From PCC-10605 sp964409355 (lineage in GTDB: Bacteria > Cyanobacteriota > Cyanobacteriia > Cyanobacteriales > Cyanobacteriaceae), in the NCBI GenBank assembly GCA_964409355.1, contig CAYPDC010000031.1:1-34299 (forward strand): DNA of 34,299 nt, written 5' to 3'. The notes beneath the pieces were generated by a model. It had not been told where the DNA came from, did no database searches, and worked only from the letters and a program-made list of their open reading frames with translations. Positions 1 to 8,173 of this stretch are shown one piece after another (the stretch's first letter is position 1; every line of letters begins with the position of its first letter). Made by a program: the position numbers and the translations under genes.

Positions 1-229
1 TAGCTTAGATTTTCTAGCTTACTTATATTTACTTTAAAGCTACTTAATGAGCTTTGTAAGGTTACATAATTAAACAATACCTATCTCGTGTTAACTTCAG
101 TAATCTGTTGAAATATGCGGAATGTGGGATGAAAAATAAAGATGGTATCGTGATTGGTTTTGAAAAGTTAAATTTTTCCGCACAAAGTCAGTCTTTGCCT
201 ATTGCTTTTGAAACGTCGGCTATTTGATT

Positions 230-263
230 ATGTTGGGTTTCATTCTTCAACCCAACCTACAAT
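230..263. repeat. Dispersed hairpin repeat, GTTGGGTT family, copy 1
   Basis: GTTGGGTT at 232-239 pairs with AACCCAAC at 249-256, followed by CTAC. The same hairpin recurs at 2146-2175 and, inverted, at 4482-4513. Repeats of this look are common between cyanobacterial genes. The rest of 1-517 is AT-rich; I see no gene in it, only short phrases of the CCTGACACC/CCTGAAACC type near 400 and 460 that recur near 17090. Confidence 0.7.
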
Positions 264-517
264 AATTTAAGATTTATGGCTCTTCTACAGTAGTTATGAC
301 AAATTATTAGAAAATAATTGCTATAAACCTTATAAAATAAGGAAGGAATTTAACAAAAATATAATTTTTATAAATTAACAGTTTTATTTCACCCGAAACC
401 TGACACCTTTTCCTAACCAACAATTTACAGATTAAAAGTAAGAGAGCCAGATTTATTTAACCTGAAACCTTTTTAAACCAACGATTAATCAAGAAGAGAA
501 GCAAGATAGCCTGATTT

Positions 518-1342
518 ATGAGTGGATTTCTTTATTTAGTGGCAACCCCTATCGGTAATTTGGAAGATATTACCTTTCGGGCAATTAAAGTTTTACAATC
601 GGTGGATATTATCGCCGCCGAAGATACTCGTCATACAGGGAAGTTGTTAAAGTATTATCAAATTAATACCCCTACCCTCAGTTATCATCAGCATAACCAT
701 CAAAGTCGTGTTAAGGAGTTATTGACTAAATTAGAGGATGGGTTAAATATTGCTTTGGTTACAGATGCTGGTACTCCCGCTATTTCTGATCCGGGTTATC
801 ATTTAGTATCGGCTTGTGTTGAACATCAGATCAACATTATACCCATACCGGGTGCGATCGCAGCTATCAATGGTTTAATTGCTTCTGGCTTCAGTAGTGA
901 GAGGTTTTGTTTTGAAGGGTTTTTGCCTCAGAAAAAGAAGGAAAAGGAGATATTATTAACGGATTTACAAACAGAAAAAAGGACGATGATTTTCTATGAA
1001 GCGCCCCATCGTCTCTTAAAAACTTTAGCCGATTTTGCTCAATATTTCGGTGAGAATCGCCGTATTTCCCTCGCTAGAGAATTAACTAAACTCCATGAAG
1101 ATTTTTGGCGTGGTACAATAAAAGGTGCGATCGCATCTTATCAAGATCATAATCCAAAAGGGGAATTTACCATTATTGTGGAGGGAAATCCACAGCAAGA
1201 AATGGCAGAGTTATCAGAAATGGAGATAAAGGAAGAAATTGAGAGAATGATAGGCAAAGGTATGACAAAAAGCGAAGCCAGTCAAGAATTAGCGAAATAT
1301 TGCCATTTATCTCGCCGAGAAATTTACCAATTAATTAAGTAA
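518..1342 (+). CDS. rsmI: 16S rRNA (cytidine-1402 2'-O)-methyltransferase RsmI
   Basis: RsmI methylates the 2'-hydroxyl of C1402 in the decoding centre of 16S rRNA, using S-adenosylmethionine. The 274-residue product starts with the family hallmark LYLVATPIGNLEDITFRA (residues 5-22), followed by AAEDTRHTGKLL and the AdoMet-binding stretch ALVTDAGTPAISDPGYHLV (about 79-97). The tetrapyrrole-methylase fold continues with IPIPGAIAAINGLIASG and FEGFLPQKKKEK. The C-terminus ends in the family's small helical tail (MTKSEASQELAKYCHLSRREIY). The length is normal and the ATG at 518 fits the start of the conserved block. The gene stands alone on the plus strand. Two HIP1 octamers lie inside it (about 854 and 1127). 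Confidence 0.95.
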   Translation: MSGFLYLVATPIGNLEDITFRAIKVLQSVDIIAAEDTRHTGKLLKYYQINTPTLSYHQHNHQSRVKELLTKLEDGLNIALVTDAGTPAISDPGYHLVSACVEHQINIIPIPGAIAAINGLIASGFSSERFCFEGFLPQKKKEKEILLTDLQTEKRTMIFYEAPHRLLKTLADFAQYFGENRRISLARELTKLHEDFWRGTIKGAIASYQDHNPKGEFTIIVEGNPQQEMAELSEMEIKEEIERMIGKGMTKSEASQELAKYCHLSRREIYQLIK

Positions 1343-1524
1343 GCATTTCAATATATAGTAATTTTGAAATTATTTATCCTACGAAATTTACTTTAAAAAA
1401 GTGTTAAAATTGAATGTTTAAATTACGACTATAACTCTTTAAATGTTTATCACAGAGAGACGATCAAGCTTTTGATGGGAGGAGGTGCGATCGGGTTTTT
1501 GTGAGGGGAGGTGCAGTCGTTATT

Positions 1525-1803
1525 TTACTTATAAATATTTCCTCTGGAACCAATGTTATAAATTTCAATGTCTAAAGTATCGAAATCTACAGAAAAAATA
1601 ACCCTAATTTTTCCTATTCTTAATCTATGAAACCCAAGCCATTCTCCTTTTAGTTTTTTAATATCTAATTCCGTAAAGGGGATAATACTTTTTTCTTCAA
1701 TAGAAATTATTAATTGTCTAAGCTGACTTTGTATTTGATCAACATCATCAGCAGTAGTTTTTTGCAGAAATTTTAGTGCTTGTTTACGAAACTTTACCAC
1801 CAT
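1525..1803 (-). CDS. RelE/ParE-superfamily toxin of a toxin-antitoxin pair
   Basis: This 92-residue protein has the layout of a small RelE/ParE-fold toxin: an N-terminal basic helix (VKFRKQALKFLQK), a middle helix with many glutamines and acidic residues, then the characteristic beta-hairpin LKGEWLGFHRLRIGKIRVIF (about 51-70) and a closing strand ending in SRGNIYK. RelE relatives cleave ribosome-bound mRNA and ParE relatives poison gyrase; the sequence alone does not say which. Its start overlaps the end of the upstream antitoxin-like gene by 20 bases, the usual antitoxin-first arrangement with translational coupling. Toxin family is fairly sure, target unknown. Confidence 0.8.
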   Translation of the reverse strand: MVVKFRKQALKFLQKTTADDVDQIQSQLRQLIISIEEKSIIPFTELDIKKLKGEWLGFHRLRIGKIRVIFSVDFDTLDIEIYNIGSRGNIYK

Positions 1804-1996
1804 TTCTTACCCAGTCTGTCATATCTATTAATTCATCTTGTTCATAATCTGTAGGATTTCCTAATTCTGCTTCTATTTCATTCTGTTCCTCTTGGCTAAC
1901 ATAAGGAATGAGATTATTGCATAACAGCAATTTTTCCTCCCTTAAAACTTCTCGTAAACTTTCTTTAATCAATAATTTCAATTCTTTAGTTTTCAT
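1784..1996 (-). CDS. Probable antitoxin partner of the RelE/ParE-like toxin
   Basis: This 70-residue acidic protein lies directly upstream of, and overlaps by 20 bases, the toxin-like gene ending at 1525. The N-terminal half (KTKELKLLIKESLREVLREEKL) is an amphipathic helix, and the C-terminal half is strongly acidic (EEQNEIEAELGNPTDYEQDELIDM), as expected of the toxin-neutralising tail of a type II antitoxin. I do not recognise a named DNA-binding fold, so autoregulation is only inferred. The call rests mainly on size, charge, order and overlap. The 190-base gap behind it (1997-2186) holds a HIP1 site and a GTTGGGTT hairpin, with no gene. Confidence 0.65.
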   Translation of the reverse strand: MKTKELKLLIKESLREVLREEKLLLCNNLIPYVSQEEQNEIEAELGNPTDYEQDELIDMTDWVRNGGKVS

Positions 1997-2145
1997 TTTT
2001 GATCAATAATCGATTAAATTAAATTGAATTTTTAGAAGTAATTATCTTTATCATTTTGATTATAAGTTATTTTCCTTAATATGATCCGATTAACGACGAT
2101 CGAGCTTTTTTTGCGAGGGAGGTGCGATCGCTCTTTAATCTAAAT

Positions 2146-2175
2146 GTTGGGTTTCGTTACCTCAACCCAACCTAC
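2146..2175. repeat. Dispersed hairpin repeat, GTTGGGTT family, copy 2
   Basis: GTTGGGTT at 2146-2153 pairs with AACCCAAC at 2164-2171, followed by CTAC as in copy 1. It lies just past the stop codon of chlN (minus strand), so it could act as a 3' transcript hairpin. No T-run accompanies it, so a terminator role is unproven. Confidence 0.65.
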
Positions 2176-2186
2176 TGTTTCGTTGC

Positions 2187-3587
2187 TTAATACTCCTTGA
2201 CTAACTTACTCCAACCTAAATCCTTCAAACTATTATTGCGTCTTAAAGGACGAGTTACCAACTCAAGAATATCACGGGCATTAGTAAAACCATGAATTTG
2301 GGCAAAAGTGAACTCAACAGACCATTTTGTGCTAATTCCCCTTGCTTCTAGTGGATTAGCGTGTGCCATGCCCGTTATCACTAAATCGGGCTGAATCTCT
2401 TTAATTCTTTGCAACTGGTTATAGTTATCAGGCTTCTCCACAATAGTCGGTAAAGGCACACCCATTTCCTGACAAGTTTGAGCAAGAAAATCTAATTCTG
2501 CTTTTTGATACCGTTTATCCATGTAAGGAATACCGATTTCAGGTACAGTCATACCGCAACGAATCAAGAAACGAGCAAGAGAAATTTCGAGTAAATTGTC
2601 GCCCATAAAGAAAACCGACTTACTCTTAATCAAATCGACATAATCTTGCAGATTTTCCCAGATTTTCGCCTCTCTTTCCTCTAACCCTTGAGGCTCAATA
2701 CCAAATACAGAGCAAATTTTCTCAATCCATGTGCGTGTACCATCTGGACCGATCGGGAAGGGTGCGCCAATGAGTTTGCACTTACGGCGACGCATTAAAG
2801 TAGTGGCAGTGCGACTTAAAAAAGGATTTACCCCAACGACATAATAACCCTCGTCAATGACGGGTAACTCGGTGTAACGTTTCGCAGGTAGCCAACCATC
2901 GATTTTAATGCCCTGTTTCTTCAATTCTAAGGTTAAATTAGTGACAACGGGATCAGGTAATGAACCAAATAACACTAAAGGCGGATGTGACTTATATTCA
3001 TCATTAACGATTTCTTCCTGTTTTTTGCCAAAATTAAGCAATTTCTGAATCGCATTTTTTTCCTGCTTATCTTCACTCTGTTTAACTTCCCCTTCCTTCG
3101 GGCAACGATTTGCCATCGCGGCTAATACTGTATCTTCTCCCTGAGTAAAGGCATAATCTAAGCCATTAGCACGGGCAACCACAATGGGAATACCGATTTC
3201 CTGTTCTAATTGGGGGGCGATACCTTCTAAATCCATCTTGATAATTTCTGTGGTACAAGTACCAATCCATACAATAACACTAGGGTTGCGGTCGCGCTTT
3301 ATTTGTTCACAGAGACGTTTTAACTCATTATAATCATTAAGTTGAGCAGAAATATCCGCTTCTTCTAATTCTGCCATAGCGTAACGAGGTTCAGCGAAAA
3401 TCATAACACCCATTGCATTTTGGAGGAAATAACCACAGGTTTTTGTCCCAATAACTAAGAAGAAACTATCTTCAATTTTTTGATATAACCAAGCCACACA
3501 ACTGATAGGGCAAAAGGTGTGATAATTACCAGTTTCGCATTCAAAATTTAACTCAGGAGTTGCCGTTTTTTCGGGTGTGAAAGTCAT
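2187..3587 (-). CDS. chlN: Light-independent protochlorophyllide reductase subunit N
   Basis: ChlN pairs with ChlB to form the NifDK-like catalytic part of dark-operative protochlorophyllide oxidoreductase, which reduces ring D of protochlorophyllide without light. The 466-residue product opens with the typical NFECETGNYHTFCPISC block. C26, C51 (GTKTC) and C111 (WIGTCTTEIIKMDLEG) are the likely ChlN ligands of the shared 4Fe-4S cluster; that assignment comes from the known structure, not from the sequence itself. A low-complexity charged insert (about 167-197) is usual for the family. The C-terminus has the conserved ITGMAHANPLEARGISTKWS and FAQIHGFTNARD. chlL lies about 1.05 kb upstream on the same strand; chlB is not in the window. 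The enzyme is oxygen-sensitive. Confidence 0.97.
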   Translation of the reverse strand: MTFTPEKTATPELNFECETGNYHTFCPISCVAWLYQKIEDSFFLVIGTKTCGYFLQNAMGVMIFAEPRYAMAELEEADISAQLNDYNELKRLCEQIKRDRNPSVIVWIGTCTTEIIKMDLEGIAPQLEQEIGIPIVVARANGLDYAFTQGEDTVLAAMANRCPKEGEVKQSEDKQEKNAIQKLLNFGKKQEEIVNDEYKSHPPLVLFGSLPDPVVTNLTLELKKQGIKIDGWLPAKRYTELPVIDEGYYVVGVNPFLSRTATTLMRRRKCKLIGAPFPIGPDGTRTWIEKICSVFGIEPQGLEEREAKIWENLQDYVDLIKSKSVFFMGDNLLEISLARFLIRCGMTVPEIGIPYMDKRYQKAELDFLAQTCQEMGVPLPTIVEKPDNYNQLQRIKEIQPDLVITGMAHANPLEARGISTKWSVEFTFAQIHGFTNARDILELVTRPLRRNNSLKDLGWSKLVKEY

Positions 3588-3644
3588 AATTTTTTAATCC
3601 TATTTTAATGATATTAAACTAATTTTTTAATCGTTTTTATTCAT

Positions 3645-3773
3645 AGGGGTTGAATAATATAGCAATCAGGAATCATTTATGAGAAATTTCAACTAAATTC
3701 CCCCTTTATTTAAGGGGGGTTAGGGGGGATAGTATTCTCACAACTCATAACGGATTGCTATATTCAACCCTTT
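3645..3773. mobile_element. MITE-like nested palindromic element
   Basis: About 129 bases form a nested imperfect inverted repeat. The left arm (from 3645) reads AGGGGTTGAATAATATAGCA and on to TTATGAG. The right arm (to 3773) reads CTCATAACGGATTGCTATAT and on to TCAACCC, its reverse complement apart from small gaps. The core at about 3696-3730 is the CCCCCTTTATTTAAGGGGGG palindrome followed by TTAGGGGGGAT. The TATAGCAAT ends and the C-run/G-run core resemble non-autonomous elements widespread in cyanobacteria. There is no coding capacity. It sits between chlN and the DUF5331-like genes. Confidence 0.7.
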
Positions 3774-3799
3774 TAAAATTTAACTTACTTAAAAGTGTA

Positions 3800-4069
3800 C
3801 TAATCTGAAGAAATCGTTAAGATTGATTCTTTAATTCTTGATTTTTCTGTAAATTCAAGATATTCTTGAACTTTGGGTTCTAAAAACAAGATAATGGTTA
3901 AAATAGTAGAACTATAAGGGGCTTTTATTTCTCTATTTTTTTCATCTCTACCTTTATAATGTTCAGCTATTGTTAGCTTATTCAAAAGGATTGAGTTTTT
4001 TTCCCAATAGTCTAAGTATTTCTCTTTCAAATCAGCTTTAAATTTTGTAAAGTCTTCCAAGATTCCCAT
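3800..4069 (-). CDS. Small DUF5331-like protein between chlL and chlN
   Basis: Starting at the ATG at 4069 gives 89 residues beginning MGILEDFTKFKADLKEKY. A longer frame to 4117 adds 16 hydrophobic residues that coincide with an overlapping remnant in another frame, so I prefer the shorter start. No good Shine-Dalgarno sequence is visible. The pattern (short N-terminal helix, LDYWEKNSILLNKL, then STILTIILFLEPKVQEYL) recalls DUF5331, which from memory accompanies chlL/chlN in cyanobacteria; its function is unknown. It ends soon after the second helix block. Two N-terminal relics of similar genes lie immediately upstream (4038-4181 and 4243-4387), so this is the best-preserved member of a decaying tandem set and may itself be inactive. 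Confidence 0.5.
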   Translation of the reverse strand: MGILEDFTKFKADLKEKYLDYWEKNSILLNKLTIAEHYKGRDEKNREIKAPYSSTILTIILFLEPKVQEYLEFTEKSRIKESILTISSD

Positions 4070-4181
4070 AAGTAATTTGAAGATTAATATTTTTAAATAA
4101 TGATAGATTTTCTTCATAAAAATTTAGCCATTTCTCTTTTATTATTGGCTTTAATTCTTGAAATTCTTCCACAATACTCAT
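4038..4181 (-). pseudogene. Relic of a second DUF5331-like gene (N-terminus only)
   Basis: The frame from the ATG at 4181 begins MSIVEEFQELKPIIKEKWLN, closely paralleling MGILEDFTKFKADLKEKYLD of the next gene. After about 27 residues the similarity ends and the frame runs through the start of the downstream copy in a different phase, stopping at 4038 (47 residues in all). The simplest reading is a tandem duplicate cut off by deletion or frameshift. Confidence 0.55.
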
Positions 4182-4242
4182 AATTTAAAAGCAATAATTT
4201 GTTATTAATATTCTTTGATATTTTTGTAAATAAATGACTTAT

Positions 4243-4387
4243 TTAAACAGGTTTACGAAAATCATCTAAGGGTGAAGGAGATATTGATTTAAGTTCTTGT
4301 TTTGCTTTTTCTCTTTGTTCTAATTTACCATTTAACTTACCAAAATCTCATTGGTTTTAATTCTTCAAAATCATTAATCAGATCCAT
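4243..4387 (-). pseudogene. Relic of a third DUF5331-like gene (frameshifted)
   Basis: The frame from the ATG at 4387 begins MDLINDFEELKPM, matching the opening of the two neighbouring copies, and stops at 4337. In another phase the same stretch continues as GKLNGKLEQREKAKQELK and then SISPSPLDDFRKPV, ending at 4243, which reads like a genuine C-terminus. The middle of the gene is gone and the phase has shifted. Together with the copies at 3800-4069 and 4038-4181 this makes three repeats of an M-x-x-x-x-x-F-x-x-(L/F)-K opening. Confidence 0.5.
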
Positions 4388-4481
4388 ATTGTTAAATTAA
4401 AAGAAGTAACATCATTAACTCTAATTTTAATCTTAGATAAATTAATACCAACAAAATATTAAGAAATATGATTAAAGAATT

Positions 4482-4513
4482 GTAGGTTGGGTTAGCGACA
4501 GCGTAACCCAACA
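4482..4513. repeat. Dispersed hairpin repeat, GTTGGGTT family, copy 3 (inverted)
   Basis: GTAGGTTGGGTTAGCGACAG followed by CGTAACCCAAC, the same family as 230-263 and 2146-2175 but in the opposite orientation. It lies past the chlL stop. The stretch 4514-4640 after it holds AT-rich ATTATTCATT repeats and no gene. Confidence 0.65.
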
Positions 4514-4640
4514 AAACCCCCAGAGAATTTATTTATCAATAGATACAGACAAGATGCCTATTTTACTAGGGGGGGAAAGAAAATCAAATAGGATGAAGAT
4601 AAAATCATTATTAATTATTCATTGTTAATTATTCATTGAT

Positions 4641-5501
4641 TTAAACCATCATTAACTCTAATTCATCCTCTTTGGCTTGGGGAGGATTCAAATAATAATC
4701 AGAAAGTAAACCGAATAATTCTCTGTCGTGGGCTTCACTGGGAACAACTCCCTCTGGTAATGCTAAAATCTGATCGGCGATATTCAAATAATAATCGCAC
4801 ACATAATCTAAGGTTGGATCTTTTTGCGCCATTTCAAACAAGGTTTTTCCCTTGACTCTGGAGACTCGGATGTCTTCTATCAGGGGTAAAACTTCTAATA
4901 CTGGCATGGCTACATGAGACACATATTTATCGATTAAATCCCGTTTTGAGGTGCGATTACCGATTAATCCTGCGAGGCGTAGGGAATGGGTGCGCGCTTT
5001 TTCTCTGACAGAGGCGGCGATGCGATTGGCAGCAAATAAGGCATCAAAGCCGTTATCAGTGACGATTAAACAGTAGTCAGCATAGTTGAGGGGTGCGGCA
5101 AATCCTCCGCAGACAACATCCCCCAAGACATCGAATAAAATTACGTCATACTCGTCGAAGGCGTTTAATTCTTTTAAGAGTTTGACGGTTTCACCTACCA
5201 CATAACCACCACAACCAGCCCCCGCAGGAGGTCCTCCAGCCTCTACACAGTCAACACCAGCGTAACCTTTATAAATAACGTCTTCTGCCCAAATATCTTC
5301 GTAGTGGAAATCTTTTTCCTGTAGAGTGTCGATAATAGTAGGAATTAAGAAGCCTGTGAGGGTGAAGGTGCTATCGTGTTTTGGATCGCAGCCTATTTGT
5401 AATACTTTTTTACCTCTTTTGGCGATCGCAGTTGAGATGTTGCAACTGGTGGTGGATTTACCGATACCGCCTTTTCCATATACTGCTAAGGTTAAAGTCA
5501 T
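4641..5501 (-). CDS. chlL: Light-independent protochlorophyllide reductase iron-sulfur ATPase subunit L
   Basis: ChlL is the NifH-like homodimer that hydrolyses ATP and passes electrons to the ChlN-ChlB core in dark chlorophyll synthesis. The 286-residue protein carries the deviant Walker A loop GKGGIGKST (9-17), the switch segment GCDPKHDST (37-45), and the two cysteines that bridge the 4Fe-4S cluster between subunits, C97 (PAGAGCGGYVVGE) and C131 (DVVCGGFAAP). The length is typical. It is on the same strand as chlN, with relic DUF5331-like genes and a MITE between them. A HIP1 octamer lies in the N-terminal coding part. The 439 bases upstream (5502-5940) contain no gene. Confidence 0.98.
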   Translation of the reverse strand: MTLTLAVYGKGGIGKSTTSCNISTAIAKRGKKVLQIGCDPKHDSTFTLTGFLIPTIIDTLQEKDFHYEDIWAEDVIYKGYAGVDCVEAGGPPAGAGCGGYVVGETVKLLKELNAFDEYDVILFDVLGDVVCGGFAAPLNYADYCLIVTDNGFDALFAANRIAASVREKARTHSLRLAGLIGNRTSKRDLIDKYVSHVAMPVLEVLPLIEDIRVSRVKGKTLFEMAQKDPTLDYVCDYYLNIADQILALPEGVVPSEAHDRELFGLLSDYYLNPPQAKEDELELMMV

Positions 5502-5940
5502 TTTTGATAATTCCGTGATTGATTTACTCTCTTTGCATTATTGACTAATTTTCGGAAATTTAACAGGGGTTATGGTTTTCGATGATATAGCTATCTTATT
5601 TAATTTTGTTCAAAAGTTCTTTAATCTTCTCTAATTGTCTTTAATTATCTCTCAAGTTATTATTTGCTTAATTTTTAAAATTTGCATATAAAGTTATTGT
5701 AATTTTATTAAATAGCAAACTTTTGAGTTAATGATTTTTTAAGATTCTCCTAAATACTTATTTAATCAAGGTTTTAAGAATGAGAAGGTGCGATCGCATC
5801 TTCTTTCATCTAAATTAAAAGAGCGAAAAAAGTCATCAAAAACAGGCAAATGTTAATTATTATTTCCAGTCGGCGAATAGCTAATAAGTAAAGAGTAGTC
5901 AATTCATCTAATCAGTTCTATGGCAATTATTATATAAAAT
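5502..5940. other. Intergenic region upstream of chlL
   Basis: AT-rich, with no open frame of interest on either strand. One HIP1 octamer lies near 5789 within AGGTGCGATCGCATCTTCTT. The chlL promoter should lie here, but I could not place confident -35/-10 boxes. Nothing else is seen. Confidence 0.5.
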
Positions 5941-6657
5941 CTATATATCGTCAGGGTTAACACCTAATTCTCTTAATTTTTGTGCAAATTTTCCTGCTTT
6001 TTGTCTTTCTTGAATAGCAAGATTTTCGGCTTTCAATGCCGATTCTTCCGGAGTTGCCACTAATTCACCATCAGGGGTAAAATAACGTAGTCTGCCCTCA
6101 TATACACCCAAATATAAGCCTAATTGTTCAGAATATAACCATCCCTGCTCATTGGGTTGAATTGCTTGATATTTGCCGCTAATTAAGGTAAATCCTTCCC
6201 ATTCTAAAGTTACAGGATCAAACCAGAAATAATCTGGTGTTCTAAATATATCTTGATAAATTTGTTTTTTCTCTTCTTTGTCTATTTTTGCGGTGCTATC
6301 TGACAAAATTTCCACTATTACGTTAGGATACTTGCCGTTTTCTTGCCATACTACCCAACTTTTGCGAGTTTCGTTATTTATGGTGTCTAGTACCACAAAA
6401 AAATCAGGTCCTCGAAAATACTCTGATTTCTTTTGATTAGGGCTATAATAAATAGTTAAATTCCCTGCACAAAAATAGTTGTCTCTATCTCGCCACAACC
6501 ATTGTAGAGATTTCAATAAGATAATGATTTGTTGTAGATGTTGATAAGTTTCCAAAGGTGGTTCATGACTGTAAAATTCTCCTTGAGGGAATATTATCTC
6601 ATTTTCTGTGTCAGTGTTAATTTCTGTGACGGGTGTTAAAGTTTGAGTCGCAATCAT
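5941..6657 (-). CDS. Uma2-family (DUF820) putative PD-(D/E)XK nuclease
   Basis: This 238-residue protein belongs to a family strongly expanded in cyanobacteria and distantly related to restriction-type nucleases; its cellular role is not established. Visible core elements are GPDFFVVLD (about 83-91), the strand PNVIVEILSDSTAKIDKEEK (about 110-129) holding the candidate acidic and lysine catalytic positions, then IYQDIFRTPDYFWFDPVTLE. The C-terminus (about 200-238) is a charged helix rich in Glu and Lys, ending in RELGVNPDDI, typical of the longer members. It stands alone between chlL and a small ORF. Confidence 0.85.
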   Translation of the reverse strand: MIATQTLTPVTEINTDTENEIIFPQGEFYSHEPPLETYQHLQQIIILLKSLQWLWRDRDNYFCAGNLTIYYSPNQKKSEYFRGPDFFVVLDTINNETRKSWVVWQENGKYPNVIVEILSDSTAKIDKEEKKQIYQDIFRTPDYFWFDPVTLEWEGFTLISGKYQAIQPNEQGWLYSEQLGLYLGVYEGRLRYFTPDGELVATPEESALKAENLAIQERQKAGKFAQKLRELGVNPDDI

Positions 6658-6782
6658 AATTTAATCATTTTTCTCCTTATTCGTTTTCTATCATAACTCA
6701 CTCAGAAATAATTGAACTATACTTGTTTAACCAAAGATGCGATCGCACTATCAAAAAACGGCATTGATGAATTAGGGAGATA

Positions 6783-6823
6783 GGGGTGATGAGGGGAAGG
6801 GGTGATGAGGTGATGAGGTGATT
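6783..6823. repeat. Short tandem GGTGATGAG repeats
   Basis: GGGGTGATGAGGGGAAGGGG is followed by TGATGAGGTGATGAGGTGAT, four GGTGATGAG-like units in about 40 bases. It is purine-rich on the plus strand and noncoding, lying between the Uma2 gene and a small ORF. Slippage-prone runs of this kind are common between cyanobacterial genes. Confidence 0.65.
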
Positions 6824-6865
6824 ACTTACTACTAATTACTTCACAAACAAAAGAGCCATAATATT

Positions 6866-7045
6866 TCATTGGATATGTTCTTTAATAATATTGACTATAT
6901 CTTCATTAATATAACGAGTATTTTTCTGGGAAAGTTTATCTTTTTCTAATTGTAAAACTTGTTCAACAATAGCCCTAATTTCTGGTTCGACTTTACTGAT
7001 AGGTTCGGTGATTTTATCTAGGTTAGAATAATTTTGATTAATCAT
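6866..7045 (-). CDS. Small conserved-looking protein of unknown function
   Basis: A 59-residue frame from the ATG at 7045 (MINQNYSNLDKITEP); an upstream ATG at 7060 would add only MIIII, which looks like a run of ATT codons rather than protein. The product is charged and helical, with EPEIRAIVEQVLQLEKDKL and a C-terminal NEDIVNIIKEHIQ. The pattern of a leucine-bearing helix plus an ordered C-terminal motif suggests a real small gene, possibly a regulatory or antitoxin-like protein. I do not recognise the family, and no toxin-like partner lies next to it. Confidence 0.4.
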   Translation of the reverse strand: MINQNYSNLDKITEPISKVEPEIRAIVEQVLQLEKDKLSQKNTRYINEDIVNIIKEHIQ

Positions 7046-7217
7046 GATAATTATTATCAATAGTTTATTATTTTAGTTGTAAAAGATTTATATTTTCAAG
7101 AATATTTAGCTAACATTTTTTTACAAAATTTAACTTTTTTGATAATTTATATTATTATAATTAAGGAAAATATAATGATTAATTCGTTATTATTTGTAAT
7201 CTCTATATTAAAGCACA

Positions 7218-8126
7218 ATGGCTCAAGATAACCGCAAAAAAGTTCGTCAAGTTCTCATTATTACTTTAATCTTAAATATAGTCGTTCTATGCTTGAAAGC
7301 AGTTGTCGGTGTGATGACTGGTTCTCTAAGTTTACAAGCAGATGCTTTGCATAGTGTAACTGATAGTGCGAATAATATTTTAGGTTTAGTAACTAATCAA
7401 CTTTCTTCCCCAAAACCCGATCGAGATCATCCTTATGGACATCAAAAATTTGAGGCGATCGGAGCTTTGGGTATTGCTGCTTTTTTGGGTATTGCCTGTT
7501 TTGAAATTATTTCTAGTGCGGTGGAAAGAATTATTTTTGGTGGTGAACCTGTTAGGATTGGGGGTAATGAATTATGGTTTTTAATTATTGTTTTAGGTAT
7601 TAATATTTTTGTGGCTTTTTATGAGCGAAAAGTAGGGTTAAAAATTGGTAGTCAAATTCTCATTGCTGACGCTACCCACACCATGAGTGATGTATGGATT
7701 ACTATTAGTGTTTTATTTGGTTTAATAGGGGTTTGGCAGAGTGAGCGATTAAATTTACCTCAGTTACAATACCTCGATATATTCTTAGCTTTTCCTGTGG
7801 CTTTTTTAGTCTTAAAAAGTGGTTGGGAGGTATTAACAAGCAATCTTCCTTGGTTAGTTGATCGAGTTGCGATCGCCCCTGAATTAATCCATCAAATAGT
7901 CATGGAAGTGCCGGGGGTAATTAACTGTCATGATATAGCCTCAAGAGGATTATTAGGCAGACAAATTTTCATCGAAATGCACTTAATTGTTGAGAGTGAA
8001 GATGTAAAAACTGCCCACGATATAACTGAGGAAATTGAAAGAAAATTAGAGGACAAATTTGCCCCTGTCAGAGTTTTAATTCATATTGAACCACCAGAAT
8101 ATCAGGCGGTTACAATTAGTTATTAG
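7218..8126 (+). CDS. Cation diffusion facilitator (CDF) family transporter
   Basis: CDF proteins export divalent metals (Zn, Fe, Mn, Co) from the cytoplasm in exchange for protons. The 302-residue protein shows the expected six hydrophobic segments followed by a cytosolic ferredoxin-like domain. The metal-site motifs are present: DALHSVTD in TM2 (D42, H45, D49) and DATHTMSD in TM5 (D152, H155, D159), plus the signature DHPYGHQKFE (71-80). The C-terminal domain (about 215-302) has MEVPGVINCHDIASRG and ends in RVLIHIEP. Metal specificity cannot be read from this. It is a single plus-strand gene, convergent with the conserved gene ending at 8174. Confidence 0.92.
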   Translation: MAQDNRKKVRQVLIITLILNIVVLCLKAVVGVMTGSLSLQADALHSVTDSANNILGLVTNQLSSPKPDRDHPYGHQKFEAIGALGIAAFLGIACFEIISSAVERIIFGGEPVRIGGNELWFLIIVLGINIFVAFYERKVGLKIGSQILIADATHTMSDVWITISVLFGLIGVWQSERLNLPQLQYLDIFLAFPVAFLVLKSGWEVLTSNLPWLVDRVAIAPELIHQIVMEVPGVINCHDIASRGLLGRQIFIEMHLIVESEDVKTAHDITEEIERKLEDKFAPVRVLIHIEPPEYQAVTISY

Positions 8127-8129
8127 TCA

Positions 8130-8172
8130 ATCAGGAATCAGGAATTGGGAAAATTCTCCTCTCTCTCCTGAT
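8130..8172. terminator. Possible bidirectional stem-loop between convergent genes
   Basis: ATCAGGA (8130-8136) pairs with TCCTGAT (8166-8172), and inside it GGAATT pairs with AATTCTCC around GGGAA. It fills the 47-base gap between two convergent genes, where a shared terminator is expected. No strong T-run is seen, so the call is tentative. Confidence 0.35.
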
Positions 8173-8173
8173 C

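Noticed and set aside
6783..6823. Possible CRISPR array from the GGTGATGAG repeats
   Set aside because: The units are about 9 bases and directly adjacent, without spacers. No CRISPR array was seen anywhere in the window.
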